Shown in pieces: positions 23,518 through 35,526 of a stretch of 64,000 nt of DNA. Source of the stretch: Bubalus kerabau (lineage: Eukaryota > Chordata > Mammalia > Artiodactyla > Bovidae). Each line of letters starts with the position of its first letter. Position 1 is the stretch's first letter. The translations under genes were made by a program, and so were the position numbers. Under the pieces are notes generated by a model. It was given only the letters and a program-made list of their open reading frames with translations, was not told the origin of the DNA and searched no databases. The stretch is from contig NC_073630.1 of assembly GCF_029407905.1 (NCBI RefSeq), forward strand, positions 55,453,001 to 55,517,000, given 5' to 3'.

Positions 23518-24014
23518 TTTCCTCCATTCTCATTTTGATACACATTTGTGTTGTCTCCAGTGCTAGCTATTATGAATAAAGCTTATATGCTCATCCTTGT
23601 ACAAGAATTTTTTTGTGTGAAAATGTGTTTTCATTTCTTGCGGGTAAAATTCTAGAAGATAAATTGTTGTGTCGTAAGGAAGGTGTATGTGCAACTTTAC
23701 AGAAAAATTGTCAGAATGATTTTGAAAGAAATTGTACATTTGTTTATTTCCATTAGAATTACATGAGAATTCTAGTTGTGCTTTACAGGTGCCAACATGT
23801 GGTATTGTTAATCTTTTCAATTTTAGCAATGTTCGCAGGTATTTCATGTAGTTTTAACATGCATTTGCTGATGATATGGGATATTGAATACTTTTTCATG
23901 TACAATGTCTATTTAACTCCTTTGTCCATTTTTAAATTAGGTTGTCTAAGCAGTATTGCCTTCTAAATATTGTTCATATATTGTGGATAGAAATACCTTG
24001 TCTAATATATATAT

Positions 24015-24240
24015 TGGGGCTTCCCTGATGGCTCAGTGGTAAAGAATACACCTGCCAATGCAGGAGATGCAGGTTTGATCCCTGGGTCAACAAGATCCCC
24101 TGGAGAAGGAAATGGCAATCTACTCCACTATTCTTGGTTGGAGAAGTCCTTAGATAGAGGAGGCTGGCAGACTACAGTCCATAGAGATTGCAAGGAATCA
24201 GACAGGACTTAGTGACTAAAGCAGCAACAAATAACAACAA
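24015..24240 (+). mobile_element. Bov-tA SINE inside old L1
   Basis: Head GGGGCTTCCCTGATGGCTCA, then CACCTGCCAATGCAGGAGAT, the BovA body, and an ACAAC-rich tail. The L1 reading resumes on the far side. Confidence 0.92.
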
Positions 24241-24449
24241 TACCAATATTACACATATTTTCCTAAGTTTATGGCTTGCTCATTTATTTCTTTTTTGGAG
24301 TCTTGAGGAACAGAAAGTCCATTTTGTAAACTTAACCTCTTTGCTTTGACTTGTTTGATTGAAATTAACTAATGTTAAAAATATGGTTTATTACTACCAA
24401 TTGACTTTCATTGATTTGTCTTATCATTATACTAAAGGAATACTATCTT

Positions 24450-25170
24450 CATTAATATAACTTTAATAACTCTTGGGTTTGCATTTTTATCAAATTTGGG
24501 AAATTCAGACCTTATCTATAAATATTTTTCTGCTCTAATCTTCCTCCATGCTTGGTCAAGCACTTCACCTATGATTAAGTTAATGTTTGATACTACGTAC
24601 ATTACATTGTGTTTCTCTTCATATTTCTCTGCCTTTCATTCTCTATGTGCTTTGTTTTGGGTAGAGTCTACTTTGGAGAATCTGCATGGTACAATCTACT
24701 TAGATACATTCTATCTTCAAGCTCACTATTTTATTTTTGCAAGAGAGACAACTACTGTTAGGCCTATCTTATCTTTTTTTTTTTTTCACTTCCAATATTG
24801 TATTTCTGAGTACTAGGTATTTCATTTTGTTATTTTCACATCTTCCATTTATATCACTGATTTTTTAATTTCTTTTAACTATTTGAATATATTTGTTATA
24901 GCTGTTTTAAACAATAATTTCATTATCTCTGCAATTTCATGATTTGTTTTAATTGACTGATTTTTTTCCCAACCATGGGTCACATTTTTTGCTTTTTTCC
25001 TATCTAGCCATTTTTGATTAGGTAGTGGACATACTGTATTATTTATTAACTCATTGGATATTGTCATCATTTTAATGATATTGTGCTTTGTTCAAGCAAG
25101 TACTTAATTTATATCTTTGTCAACTTAACTCTTTTGAGATTATTTTAAAGATTTTAAGTAGACCAACTTT
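24450..25170 (-). mobile_element. possible ancient L1 3' UTR fragment
   Basis: ATTGACTGATTTTTTTCCCA, TGGGTCACATTTTTTGC and TAGTGGACATACTG follow the order of an antisense 3' part of old L1 elements (tail of an L1M-like UTR). The match is weak and boundaries are uncertain. Confidence 0.4.
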
Positions 25171-25211
25171 TTCTGCATTTCTGTAATCACTACTGAATAC
25201 TTGGGTTAATC

Positions 25212-25446
25212 AAACATCAGACAATGCAGTATGTGCGAGCTCAGTTATCTCTGACTTTTTGTGACCCTGCCAGGCAGACTGTAGCCTGCCAGGCTCCTCT
25301 GTCCATTGGATTGCCTGGGCAAGAATCCTGGAGTAGGCTGCCATTTCTTTCTCCAGGGGATCTTCCTGACCCAGAGATTGTATTCACTTCTCTTGCATCT
25401 TCTGCATCAGTAGGCAGATTCTTTACTACCTGGGAAGCCCAAACAT
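25212..25446 (-). mobile_element. Bov-tA SINE
   Basis: Antisense copy (25218-25440) from GAGCTCAGTTATCTCTGAC to CTACCTGGGAAGCCC. AAACAT at both ends (25212-25217, 25441-25446) is a probable short TSD. The body has diverged moderately. Confidence 0.9.
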
Positions 25447-25819
25447 ATGTTCATTCTAGCATAAAATGAACATTCTGCTAAAATAAATAAATAAATCCTT
25501 CACAGCCCTGTGAAACTATTAGTTATTCAAATCATAGTTTCCTGTTTTTGTTTAATGGCAGCTGTCATTTACGTATCTGTGGCTTCTTGTCTTGCACATG
25601 TACAGCTTAGTATTGAAACAAGATTCAGAAAAATCATTTAAAGAGCTCCATCTCTGCACAGCTTCATCTTCTTTATTTCACTGCTATGAAATTTTTAACC
25701 ACCTCAGTAGACTATCACCACAGCTCAGCAAATCTGGGTTGTTCTTGGACTTTCCCTATCTACACAGCAGTCCCAAGACAGACTCTAGTTAGAAAAGTAT
25801 GTTGCTTACTTGTTCAAAA
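25447..25819. other. unassigned spacer
   Basis: Contains an (AAAT)n run near 25480-25496. No gene recognised. Confidence 0.5.
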
Positions 25820-25980
25820 GTGCACTGGGACGACCCAGAGGGATGGTATGGGGAGGGAGGAGAGAGGAGGGTTCAGAATGGGGAACACATGTATACCTGT
25901 GGCAGATTCATTTTGATATATGGCAAAACCAATACAATATTGTAAAGTTAAAAAATAAAATAAAATAAAATTTAAAAAAA
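25820..25980 (+). mobile_element. L1 3' UTR tail, strongly 5'-truncated
   Basis: About 160 bp of ruminant L1 3' UTR from TGCACTGGGACGACCCAGAG through AAAACCAATACAATATTGTA to an A-rich (AAAAT)n tail. TACTTGTT occurs just upstream (25807-25814) and a few bases beyond the tail (25990-25997); this could be part of a TSD, but it does not abut the tail. Confidence 0.9.
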
Positions 25981-27159
25981 GTCCAGTGCTACTTGTTTTT
26001 AATAACGGAAGAGTTATTTTATTTATTTTGTAAGTTTTATAGTTATAAACATGGCTGGGCTAGTCTAGTACCAGTTATGTCATCAAGATTATGATTAGAT
26101 AGCTCTGTACTATTTAATGTTATTTTTGAGCTTCAATTTTCTGTTGAAGACAGCATCCCAGAAAACTGTGAAATAATCATTTTATGTGAAATCTTCATAT
26201 GTTTCTTTTGAATATATATATTATATAATTTTCTCACTTATAAGTAAAATTTCTTTAAGCCAGAGTATCATACACTTTCTGTTACTCCAGACAAAACAGA
26301 TAAAACATAACAGTGAACTACTCCCTTTTCAATAAAAATGCTCTCCATACAAGTTCAACTTACAAGACTGTCTTTATAAAGCATTCAAGCTCTGTAACTT
26401 CTAGAAATTCATTGTGAGTCCTATACCCCTGTTATATTTTACAGCTTTATGATCATAATAGCTTTCTTTTAATCTATGTCTTATCTATGTCTATGTTTTG
26501 AAGGCTTTTTAAAGCAGCAATTCTGAACTATTAATATCAAAGAATAAAAATATATGTATAAATAAAAAGACATGCCACACTTTCATCTAAGACAGACTAC
26601 ATAATTAAGACCCTTACAAAGGTAAAAGAAGAAAAATTTGTAGCTACAACTTGTTCAAAAATCTAGTAATTGATTAAGTCTTTCAACCAGATGCATTTTC
26701 TACATGTTTGACCAGAAGGGGGGAGCCGAGAGATGCAAGTAATACAAAAGCCATATTTAAATAAATTTGTTTCCTATATTATTATTTTCAATAGTACATA
26801 TGAATACAACCCTCATGATGTAAATGGAGCTGAAAGGAAAATAGAAGCCAAGCACCATTTTCTTTTTTAATTTGAGGTTTAAGAGCATAATATCCATCCT
26901 CTACGGAAGAAATACTCATAACTTTTTAACAGAAAGTCATGTTTAAGTAAGAAGCTGTGGATTGTTTTTAAAAATCCAATAAATGTCACAACTGAAGTTT
27001 GAATAAATTTGACAGTTTGGAAGAAGCAAAGGAATATAAAGTTCAGTTTACTTGTTAAGTCTAATAATATATTCACCTCATGTGGCCCATTGGTCACTGA
27101 AAACATCACTGGAATAAATTATGCTTCTCTCCATTCTACTCACCTAACCAAAAAAATAA
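25981..27159. other. unassigned AT-rich DNA
   Basis: No repeat family or gene recognised. Confidence 0.5.
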
Positions 27160-27540
27160 ATAAAGTTCATAGGTTGAGGCCTAACCTCCAATGTGACTAT
27201 ATTTGTAGATTGTGCCTTTAAGGAGGTAATTGCGGTTAAGTGGGGTCATAAGGGTGGGGCTCTAATTCAATATGTCCAGTCTCTTTATAAGAAAAAGAAG
27301 AGAGACCAAGAGTCAGTGAGATCCCATTGAGGAAAAGCCAGGTGAGGGCATGAGGAGAAGGTTGCCATCTGCAAGCCATGAAAGCAGTTTCACTAGCAAC
27401 CAGCCCTGCCAGTTTCTTGATTCTGGACTTCCAGGCTCCAGAACTGTGAACAAATATTTTTTCTGTTATTTAAGCCACCTCGCCTGTGCTATTCTGTTTT
27501 GGCAGCCTGAAGAAGCTTGTATACCAACTAATATTGGTTC
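27160..27540 (+). mobile_element. MLT1-like MaLR solo LTR
   Basis: Landmarks in LTR order: GTTGAGGCCTAACCTCCAAT, GGGGTCATAAGGGTGGGGCT, CTCTTTATAAGAAAAAGAAG, GGACTTCCAGGCTCCAGAAC, TTATTTAAGCCACC and a GGCAGCCTGAAG end. This fits a MaLR LTR of roughly 380 bp; no internal region follows. Ancient and noncoding. Confidence 0.75.
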
Positions 27541-29305
27541 TTTGATTTGCACATTTGTTCCCTTGGAGAAGTAGGCAGTAGCTTCCAACGGCTCGATGAC
27601 TCGACATTGTTCACTTTCCTCTGACTTCATATCTAGTTTCTAGCATATGCAGCTCTACATTAAAAATAACCACCCTTTGTCTGCACAAAATATGTTATAA
27701 CTTTATATGTTATAAGCTTTATATTTATCTGTTAAAAGTAATCATTTTTGTCCTAGTCTTGAAATCAGTGACAGTTTTCTAAAAGTAATCACGTACTCTT
27801 TAACATTACTTTATTCAATAAAGGTATGTAAACTAAATAGATAATATTTTTTTATCTGAAAGAATTTGAAAAGACCACAGTGTACAATACTTTCATTTCT
27901 TAATTATTTAAAAATTATTGTGTTTAAATTATCTGGGTAAGAATGCTTGCCTTTTGAAGGAAATTAATCTGTCTGCTTAAATGCAAATGTCTCTACAGTG
28001 GTTACAGATAATTTTTTTTTTTTTGTCTTTTGCAACTATTAAACTTTGCTTTTTACAAGAACAGAGAAGCAATTAAAATCATTTTACCAATGATTTTCCA
28101 CATGCTTTTTCCATTCATTGACAATAGCAAATTTAATAAGGTATGTTTCAGTACTATATTGCGGTCTAGAGACATTGAACCCCAAGTCGCATAACTGCTG
28201 GCAGGGTTCCTTCTTAATATTACTTCCTCGACATAAGGTCATATAGTTGTTTGACTTTTGTGCCCAACTGCCTTATTCTCCAGAGCATTGAAATGAAAAT
28301 GAGTCTTTTTCTTTTTAGTTCACTAGATTCTGAATCAAAGTCACTGAATTAATCCTGCTGTTTCTGGAATTTATAGCCAAGGAAGTTCTTAGAAAACATT
28401 TTCTGTAACTGAAGACATACTGATAACTGGCCACTTTTCTTCCAAAATACCCAATAAAAGCTTCTCCCAAGTGTGCAGTTTTTCCATAGAGACCTTATAT
28501 CAACTATGTTTCCTTAAAAACTCAGCATATCATTCACTCTTCAGTGTACCTGGACATCTTATTACCACTGATCATTTAAGAAAGTAGTAGAAGTAACTTG
28601 CACATAGACTACTAATATTCTTCTCAGTTAAAGGACCTTAAAATGGTATAGAGAAAATTAGTATGACATTTGAGTTCTAGTATTTGAAATGGTTGCATAT
28701 TTTAAATTTATATACTTAGATTGCAATTGAACTAGGAAGACATAAATCAAACTATAACATGAGAAAATTAGGTATTTTAATTAAAACTTTTAAAAAGTAC
28801 ATGTTTTAAAATCACAAAAAGTTGAAGGTCAGATGTAATTAAATATTTACAATAAGGATACTTATTAAAAATTAAGTTGCAAATTAACCTTGCCTTCTAG
28901 TATGATTCAATCTTCTCTAATTCCTCATGTATTATAAGGAGAATATATTAAGAAAAATGTGGATCTGAAATTACTGAATTAATGAATTTGGATACTAATC
29001 TGAAGGGGTAGTAACCTCTACATTCAACACCTTGGTGGATGAGGGTTATGTGAAAGCTCCCCAGTGCAACTGAGTCTCACCTCCTCTTTCACTTTGTTCC
29101 ATTGTTGCTCATCTGTTAAGAATGGCTGACTGGACAGTTACAGTTCCTGTTTATTCCTCATAACTGAGCTAGGAAACTTCCCCTTCCAAATAGTATTCTC
29201 AGATTCTGTGACTTCCTTTTCCTTATTTTTATATTTTTGCTGCAATTCTACTCAAGCACTCAATATTTGTCTCTTCACAGGCAAATGTACAACAAACTTT
29301 AAAAA

Positions 29306-29349
<44 letters not shown>

Positions 29350-29439
29350 TGATTGATACTACAACTCATTAGATCATTATTATCTGGCATCTCTATACCA
29401 AGTCAGTATGAGTATGCTTCTTCTAAAATTGGCAATGAC
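27541..29439. other. unassigned AT-rich DNA with (AT)n
   Basis: A (AT)n microsatellite of about 19 units spans 29309-29346, and a poly(T) run lies near 28011-28024. Otherwise nothing recognised. Confidence 0.5.
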
Positions 29440-30390
29440 CTACATTGTACAAATTTCAAATAATGCACTTTCATAATAAACTTTCTAGAACTCTTGGGAG
29501 CATATGACATAGTTAATGATCCTCAAAACATCTTGAAACACTTTTATCCTGTAGTTTCTGGGGCACTGAATATTCCAGACACTCCCTCTGGCAGGCTGAG
29601 TTTTCCTTTGCTGAATCCACTCAAGGACAGTTTTCACTTCTCTTCTTTCTCTTATTCTCTCCCCTGGTGATCTCACGTATTTCCATTGCTTTACATATAA
29701 TTTAAACATTGACTGACAAATTTATATCTCATGTGCAATTGGATTTCTCCGATAGTCTACAGACACACTGATTTAACATCCCTCTTCTCAATTCTACTCT
29801 TAATACCTTCCACTTGATTCTTTATAGAGTAATACCCTAATTGTTATAAAGTATTCATCACATGTTATAATACCAGTCCTTTAAAACCTTCAGGAACTTC
29901 TCACTAAAACCCAAATACAGCCCAATTTTAGAGATAACTTTTCTGACTCTGTTCTTGTTTTCTCTCTGAATTCATTACTTATAAGCCCCCTTCTCTCCTT
30001 CATCAGGTCCATCCAGACCACTTTTATCTCAGTTTATTGAAGATAATCAGTTCTTTCCCATGTCAAATTTTTCTTATATGCCACTCCTAAATTTTCTATT
30101 ACTCTTTTTATTGTATAAAAGTCAATTTGTAGGATAACTTGTTCCTTATCTCTCTAGAGTAGTTTTTTTTTTCCTGTTCACAATCTGTCCATTGCCTTTA
30201 TTTCATATATCACAATTTTTAATTGTATAAATTGTATTTACATGTCCAGGTGTTAATTCCTGGTTTCTCCAATAGACTGCAATCGAAAGTTTAAGACAGC
30301 AAGCTCTGTGTCTACATCTTTGTTCCCAAATGCTTGTCTCAGTGCCTGATATATAATGAGTAGACAATCAATGTTAATACAGTGAGTGAA
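29440..30390 (+). mobile_element. LINE-2 (L2) 3' region
   Basis: Landmarks in L2 order: TCTTGAAACACTTTTATCCT, CTGGTGATCTCACGTATTTC, AAATTTATATCTCATG, TCTGTGTCTACATCTTTGTT and GTCTCAGTGCCTGATATATAATGAG near the 3' end. The copy is very diverged, as expected for this ancient mammalian LINE, and noncoding. Confidence 0.6.
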
Positions 30391-30547
30391 ACCACCAAAA
30401 AGACTTGAAAATAAAGGGTTAAAACAAAGTTCTTTTGCTGGGCAATAATATGGAACTATACCAACTGATATTTTTAATCAATATTGTCATGGTTAGAGAC
30501 CTTGGAGAAGGATTAGATATTTAAGGGAAGGCTAAATACTATCATAA

Positions 30548-30670
30548 TTCAATTATTGATTTATTCTCAGATATTTATAGAGCATCTACTCTAATGTATT
30601 GGATGGTATTACTACAAATAGAACAAAGGTCCTGCCCTCAATTTAATATAAAATACACTAAAGTTAGCAT
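30548..30670 (-). mobile_element. LINE-2 3'-end fragment
   Basis: ATATTTATAGAGCATCTACT and AGAACAAAGGTCCTGCCCTC match the complement of the L2 3' end. It faces the sense L2 that ends 160 bp upstream. Confidence 0.5.
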
Positions 30671-31379
30671 TTATTTAAGTAGTGCATTATAAAGTTGATA
30701 TTGAAGATGTTTTTATAAGCCCACTGAGAATCACATACATTTGTATGGTTAAAATAGATAAAAGAATTCCATAAAGGATATTTAAAATAAACAGAACTGT
30801 ATTGCTGATGAAATAGGGAAAGACTTTTTACATGAAAAAATTAGATCTAGAAAGGCCAAGAAACGTGAAAAATCAAGGACTGTGGGAATATTGAGTTATT
30901 TTGTTTGATTTTGTTTTTTGTATGCATGTGTATGAGTAGAGTATGTGTGTTTGCGTGCATGTGTGTGTGTGTGTGTGTGTGTTGAACTGGTGGTTGATAG
31001 TGACATGAAATGTATCATGGGGATCCTGAATGGTTTATGAGTCAGTAAAATCCTTGGACTTTGCTTCATAGACAACAGCAAGGCATATAGTCATTTTAAA
31101 TCTGCTCAGCTTAATGTTGTGTAATCATTAAAAGCAAACAAATAAGCACAAACTAATACTATACATAGGCTTGCATATATAAAAGAACCTCCAGATAGTG
31201 TGCTAATTAAGAAAAACTTACCTGAGATTCTCCCCCAAAGAAGAGACTGAATGAAAGCCTAGGAGATGAGTTTATTAGGAGAGCTATTTCCTGTAGTAAA
31301 AATGAGAGGCCAAATTTAAAAATAAATAAAAAGCTGAGAGGACTGAAAAAAGGAAATGAGACACCAAAGAACCAAAACA
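30671..31379. other. unassigned DNA with a TG microsatellite
   Basis: (TG)n at 30961-30982. No gene or interspersed repeat recognised. Confidence 0.5.
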
Positions 31380-32390
31380 CCATATGCAAGAAATTATTGA
31401 GCCGGCCATCTGCGGATGCCCATGGCTCAATTTCTCACAAAGGTCTGATAATCATCTCCAAACTGTTGTCCAGGGTTCAGTGATGGGAAGCATTTATCCA
31501 CTAGCTTCTTTCCCCCATGCATCAAGGGTTAATACTGCTGCACTTGTGGCTGCAGTGTTCGAACACTGAAGGATTTCTGCAGATGTTCCACATGGCAGCA
31601 TCTGAGCAACTGCCCAGGACAGCAGACCGGAGGGGCTGGGTGCAAGCCTTACAAAGAGGCAGTCAAGCCTCAGCTACATGCAACCGCTCCAGGCTGTTAG
31701 AACTGGTTGCTAGAGCAATGGTCAGTAAGAGGTCTCCTGTGCTCCCATATACTGAGAGTCACCTTAAAAGGTAATTTTAAAGATCATCTCTTTATTGCCA
31801 TGCTAGCTGGAGGTCTGGTCCAAATTACACAGATAAGACAATTCATGACTGAATGTTTCACTTTTCCATCAGTTGCTGATGCAGCCTCACAAACACACAC
31901 ATTCTGTCTTGTAAGCAAACCCTGTCACAGCAATTTGAGTACAGATTGCAACTTGCTGGCAAGGTGAATGAGATTCATGCTGTCTTTCCCCAGCTCAGGA
32001 CTAACCTTGGACGCACTGAAGGGTTTTGGCTGAAAAATACTTGGGTCCCTGAAGCATGTTTCCGGCTTTGACTTTATCTGAACAGAGGGTGCTTCTGTTA
32101 GGACCTGAACACTTCTGTTTCTTTCCTCTCTCCTCTAATGCATTTTCATTTTAATCTTTTCTGCCAGAATCATCAACTTGTCTGCCAGTCTGTAAAATGT
32201 TTGTCAAAATCTCTAGAGTTATCACAATTTCTTTCTTTCTTTTTGCTCAGAAGAAAAACAACAACTATTTGGAATATGAAAACACAGAGGATTCATGTGG
32301 AAGGGTAATTCCTGTGAGGGCTGATGAGGCTAACCTTCCTTGAATGCTCATGACTTTTTATAACAAGGATTGAAGCCGTTCTCTTTTAAA
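31380..32390. promoter_or_regulatory. GC-richer repeat-free island, candidate conserved noncoding DNA
   Basis: This block has visibly higher GC and complexity than its surroundings and no recognisable transposon. Several frames of 60-86 codons occur but no protein family is evident. It may be conserved noncoding or lncRNA sequence. That is inference from composition and lack of repeats only. Confidence 0.2.
32251..32304 (+). other. exon-like 54-nt segment
   Basis: A polypyrimidine tract CTTTCTTTCTTTTTGCTCAG ends at 32250. The next 54 nt are open in frame 1 (starting AAG AAA AAC, ending GGA AGG) and are followed at once by GTAATT, a possible donor. Length divisible by three fits a cassette microexon. 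No homologous protein is recognised and no neighbouring exon is visible, so this may be chance. Confidence 0.15.
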
Positions 32391-33966
32391 ATGTTTTTTT
32401 TTTTTTTTTTTTTTAATTGAAATAACCTGTTCAGTTGAATGGCAATTTAAATACCTGTAACTTTCTTGATTTTCAAGCTTCTAGCAAACACCATTTGTTC
32501 TTTAAAATATTCTTTCTTCATTGCATGTTAGAGAGAGAGAGAGAGAGAAACACTCCAACATAGATTCAATAAAAGTAAAGTAAGTTTACTTGCATTGTTT
32601 ACAGATTGAAAATAAAATTGAGCAGTAAGTGGTTTAATTGTATATTTTTATTTTCAGTACCAACAACAATATCTAGATATGCAATGTTGCCACAACTACA
32701 GAAAATACAATAGCAATAGTAAAAAAAAAAATAATAACTGTCATTTGCCTGCTATCTGGAAAGCATACCAAATCAGAGGACAGTTGCTGGAATTTAGCTT
32801 ACTTTAAGAGTACTTTACTTGTTAAAGAAATTCATAAAATTGGTTACATCCAATGCACTGAGTGCTGCACTGCTTATGTTATTTACGAAATTGTGCAAAA
32901 AAATAGCAAGTACATTTCACACTTGACTGCCATTTAACTACTGTCAAGCCATCAGTTGTGTGTTATTTATATCTTCTAATGCAATAGACTGAAAGCAGTG
33001 CAATCCCAGTTATTTCTGGAGCTTATACCATATTTGGTATAACACTATTTTCTTTTCTCACTCTCTTTTTCTATTCCTCAGAAAGGATCAAAAGCACAAC
33101 AGGTATATTCAAAGAAGAGCTTTTTGAATGTCTCACCTTAAAACCTTGTTACTCCCACAGTGGATAACCTCTGATTTCACTTCACTGCCATGGTAGCAAA
33201 GATTGAGTCTTTTTACATTCTTCAAAGGAATTCTAACAGCCCTCCTTTTAGCTTTGATTCTTTGTGTTCCTACTTGGTTTTAGAGTAAAGGAAGAACAGA
33301 AATCCTCTCATATTCTGTAGAAAGCCCATACTAGAGATTATAAGAAAATTTAATAAGCTTAATACTATATTTTGATGAGTAAAAGGGATTACATTGTTTC
33401 TTTCAAGTAAAAAACATCATTTTATACAAAAATTTAAAAATCTTCTTGAGAATTCATCTATAAAATTTTTTAAATTAAATATTGAGTATATTAAGTGCCA
33501 GAAAACTTCTCTAAACTGCAGGTCTATGCAACCATCACCACAGGTCACACAAGCAAATGATATCCAGGCAAATGACTGACTTTGCCTGCTCTAAGCCATC
33601 AAGTCTATTTTTTGATGCTTCCACCCACCTTTATCAGTCAACTATCCTTAGAGATAAATAGAGGTAATCCTAACTTACATTAGTCCACTATCGCTGTAAA
33701 GAAAGAAGCATCAGATAAACATCTCTGAACATAGTGACTACATGGCCATTATATGCTTCATTTTGGTCATCAACCCAATAAAACTATATCATTTAGGAAC
33801 CAAAATAAATTTTGTTTTAGATATAAGTTGCCCATCCTTTTGCAAGTGTGTGGGCTGATCAAATGTTTCTGCTTCTTTTAATCTTGCATTTTCAATCTCT
33901 CAGTATTATATCAATAATAAAAATTAAAATAATATTTTTTAATTTTTACTGCATGACTAGTACTGT
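32391..33966. other. unassigned DNA with simple repeats
   Basis: Poly(T) at 32394-32414 and (GA)n at 32530-32548. No gene or interspersed repeat could be assigned with confidence. Confidence 0.5.
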
Positions 33967-34173
33967 TATAAATAGAGTCATGTCCAACTCTTTGCAACCC
34001 CATAGACTGCAGCCTGCCAGGCTCCTCTGTCCATGGAATTTTCCAGGCAAGAATACTGGAGTGGGTTGCCATTTCCTTCTCCAGGGGATCTTCCCTGCCC
34101 AGGAGTCAAACCTGGGTCTCCTTGCAGGTGGATTCTTTATCAGCTGAGCCACCAGGAAGCCCGTATAAATAGA
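33967..34173 (-). mobile_element. Bov-tA SINE with 10-bp TSD
   Basis: Antisense element (33977-34163) from GTCATGTCCAACTCTTTGC to CCACCAGGAAGCCC. The TSD TATAAATAGA is perfect (33967-33976 and 34164-34173). Confidence 0.95.
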
Positions 34174-34906
34174 TTAGTTAAGTAAACAACCTATAGGCCT
34201 TTACTTATATTTTAAAGCCCCAAATCCTCTCATAAAAATGAATAATTCTCTGCATTTCCCTCTTCAGTTTATGGTGAAAGCTTTGAAATCAACTTTGAGT
34301 TAACATTTTGAATCTCCAATTTGCTAGCTAAATTTCCTTGAGAATGCTACATAAATTCTCTGAATCTGTTCATTTGCAAAATGTAGATGTGGGAGTATAT
34401 GTCTGATACTATCTTCACAGTTTAGTTTTCTAATAGGTGAATGAACGGATTTAATGTAAAATGCTTGCTACTAAGCAAGCAGTTAATAATTGGACGCTAC
34501 TGCTAATATTTCCACTCATCATTTCATTTACTAATATTCACTATTTTAATATGGTATAATTTTCAACTCAAAAGATGTTACCTTTTTTGCTGATCTTGTA
34601 TTTTTAAATATAGATATATAATTGTTTAATATTTATAATTTGAGAGTGAAAAATCATGCACATTTTCACAGTGGTTATTTGATGGCAGTGTTTTAATACT
34701 CTCTTTGTTTTCTGCTAGTGGATATAATATCTCCTACTATTCTCTCCTGCTTTCTAGCTTGTCACTCCCTTTATACACTTAGTTCTTCAATGCCTTCTAG
34801 TACTTTTTATTACTGCTCACTGCTTGAGTTCATCACACTTAAGTTAACCATATAGTCACTTGCACAACAAGTCATCTTATTTCTTCTGTTTATTTCTCAC
34901 AATCAC
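34174..34906. other. unassigned AT-rich DNA
   Basis: No feature recognised. Confidence 0.5.
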
Positions 34907-35120
34907 TTCCCCGGTGGCTCAGAGGTTAAAGTGTCTGCCAGCAATGTGGGAGACCTGAGTTTGATCCCTGGGTTGGGAAGATCTCCTGGCGAAGGAAATG
35001 GCAACCCACTCCAGTATTCTTCCCTGGAGAATCCCATAGATGGAGGAGCCTGGTGGGTTACAGTCCACCGGGTCACAAAGAGTCGGACACGACTGAGCGA
35101 CTTCACTTTACTTCTTCACT
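34907..35120 (+). mobile_element. Bov-tA SINE
   Basis: Head CTTCCCCGGTGGCTCAGAGG, a B-box-like GTTTGATCCC, BovA body and an end at GACTGAGCGACTTCACTTTA. No clear TSD. Confidence 0.92.
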
Positions 35121-35230
35121 TTTTTAAGTATAAGTGTCATTTTTATGCCAGAAGAGATTTGTATTCTAGAATTCAAGTTTGAACATTCAAACAAAAATTA
35201 TAATATTAAGACTAGTTTTTATGTAAGTGT

Positions 35231-35526
35231 AATAGGTGCTTCTCGGAAAAGGCAATGGCACCCCACTCCAGTACTCTTGCCTGGAAAATCCCATGCACAG
35301 AGGATCCTGGTAGGCTGTAGTCCATGGGGTCTCTAAGAGTTGGACACGACTGAGAAACTTCCCTTTCACTTTTCACTTTCATGCATTGGAGAAAGAAATG
35401 GCAACCCACTCCAGTGTTCTTGCCTGGAGAATCCCAGGGACCGGGGAGCTTGGTGGGCTTCCGTCTATGGCGTCGCACAGAGTCGGACACGATTGAAGCA
35501 ATTTAGCAGCAGCAATAGGTGCTTCT
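35231..35526 (+). mobile_element. BOV-A2 SINE with perfect 13-bp TSD
   Basis: Complete element (35244-35513) with a (AGC)n tail. AATAGGTGCTTCT is duplicated exactly at 35231-35243 and 35514-35526. Undecayed flanks suggest a relatively recent insertion. Confidence 0.97.

Larger units (their letters stand above)
22430..24430 (-). mobile_element. ancient L1 (L1M-type), interrupted twice
   Basis: Three colinear antisense pieces of an L1 ORF2 3' region are seen: 22430-22547 (AGTAAAATCATACAG), 23372-24014 (TTACTTTCACTCAGCAG, GCTATTATGAATAAAGCTTA, TGTGTGAAAATGTGTTTTCA) and 24241-24430 (AGTTTATGGCTTGCTCATTT). They are separated by an ERVL-type LTR and a Bov-tA. Strong divergence and stops show it is dead. 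Confidence 0.7.

Noticed and set aside
25807..25997. TSD TACTTGTT around the L1 tail at 25820
   Set aside because: The right copy is separated from the poly(A) tail by about nine unrelated bases, so I did not treat it as an established TSD.
26705..26726. CTCF-like motif GACCAGAAGGGGGGAGC
   Set aside because: One fuzzy match to a G-rich motif is not enough to call a binding site without chromatin or conservation data.
32715..32770. Possible MIR fragment after an A-rich run
   Set aside because: Only a short stretch near AATAATAACTGTCATTTGCC resembles MIR and the order of other MIR landmarks could not be followed.
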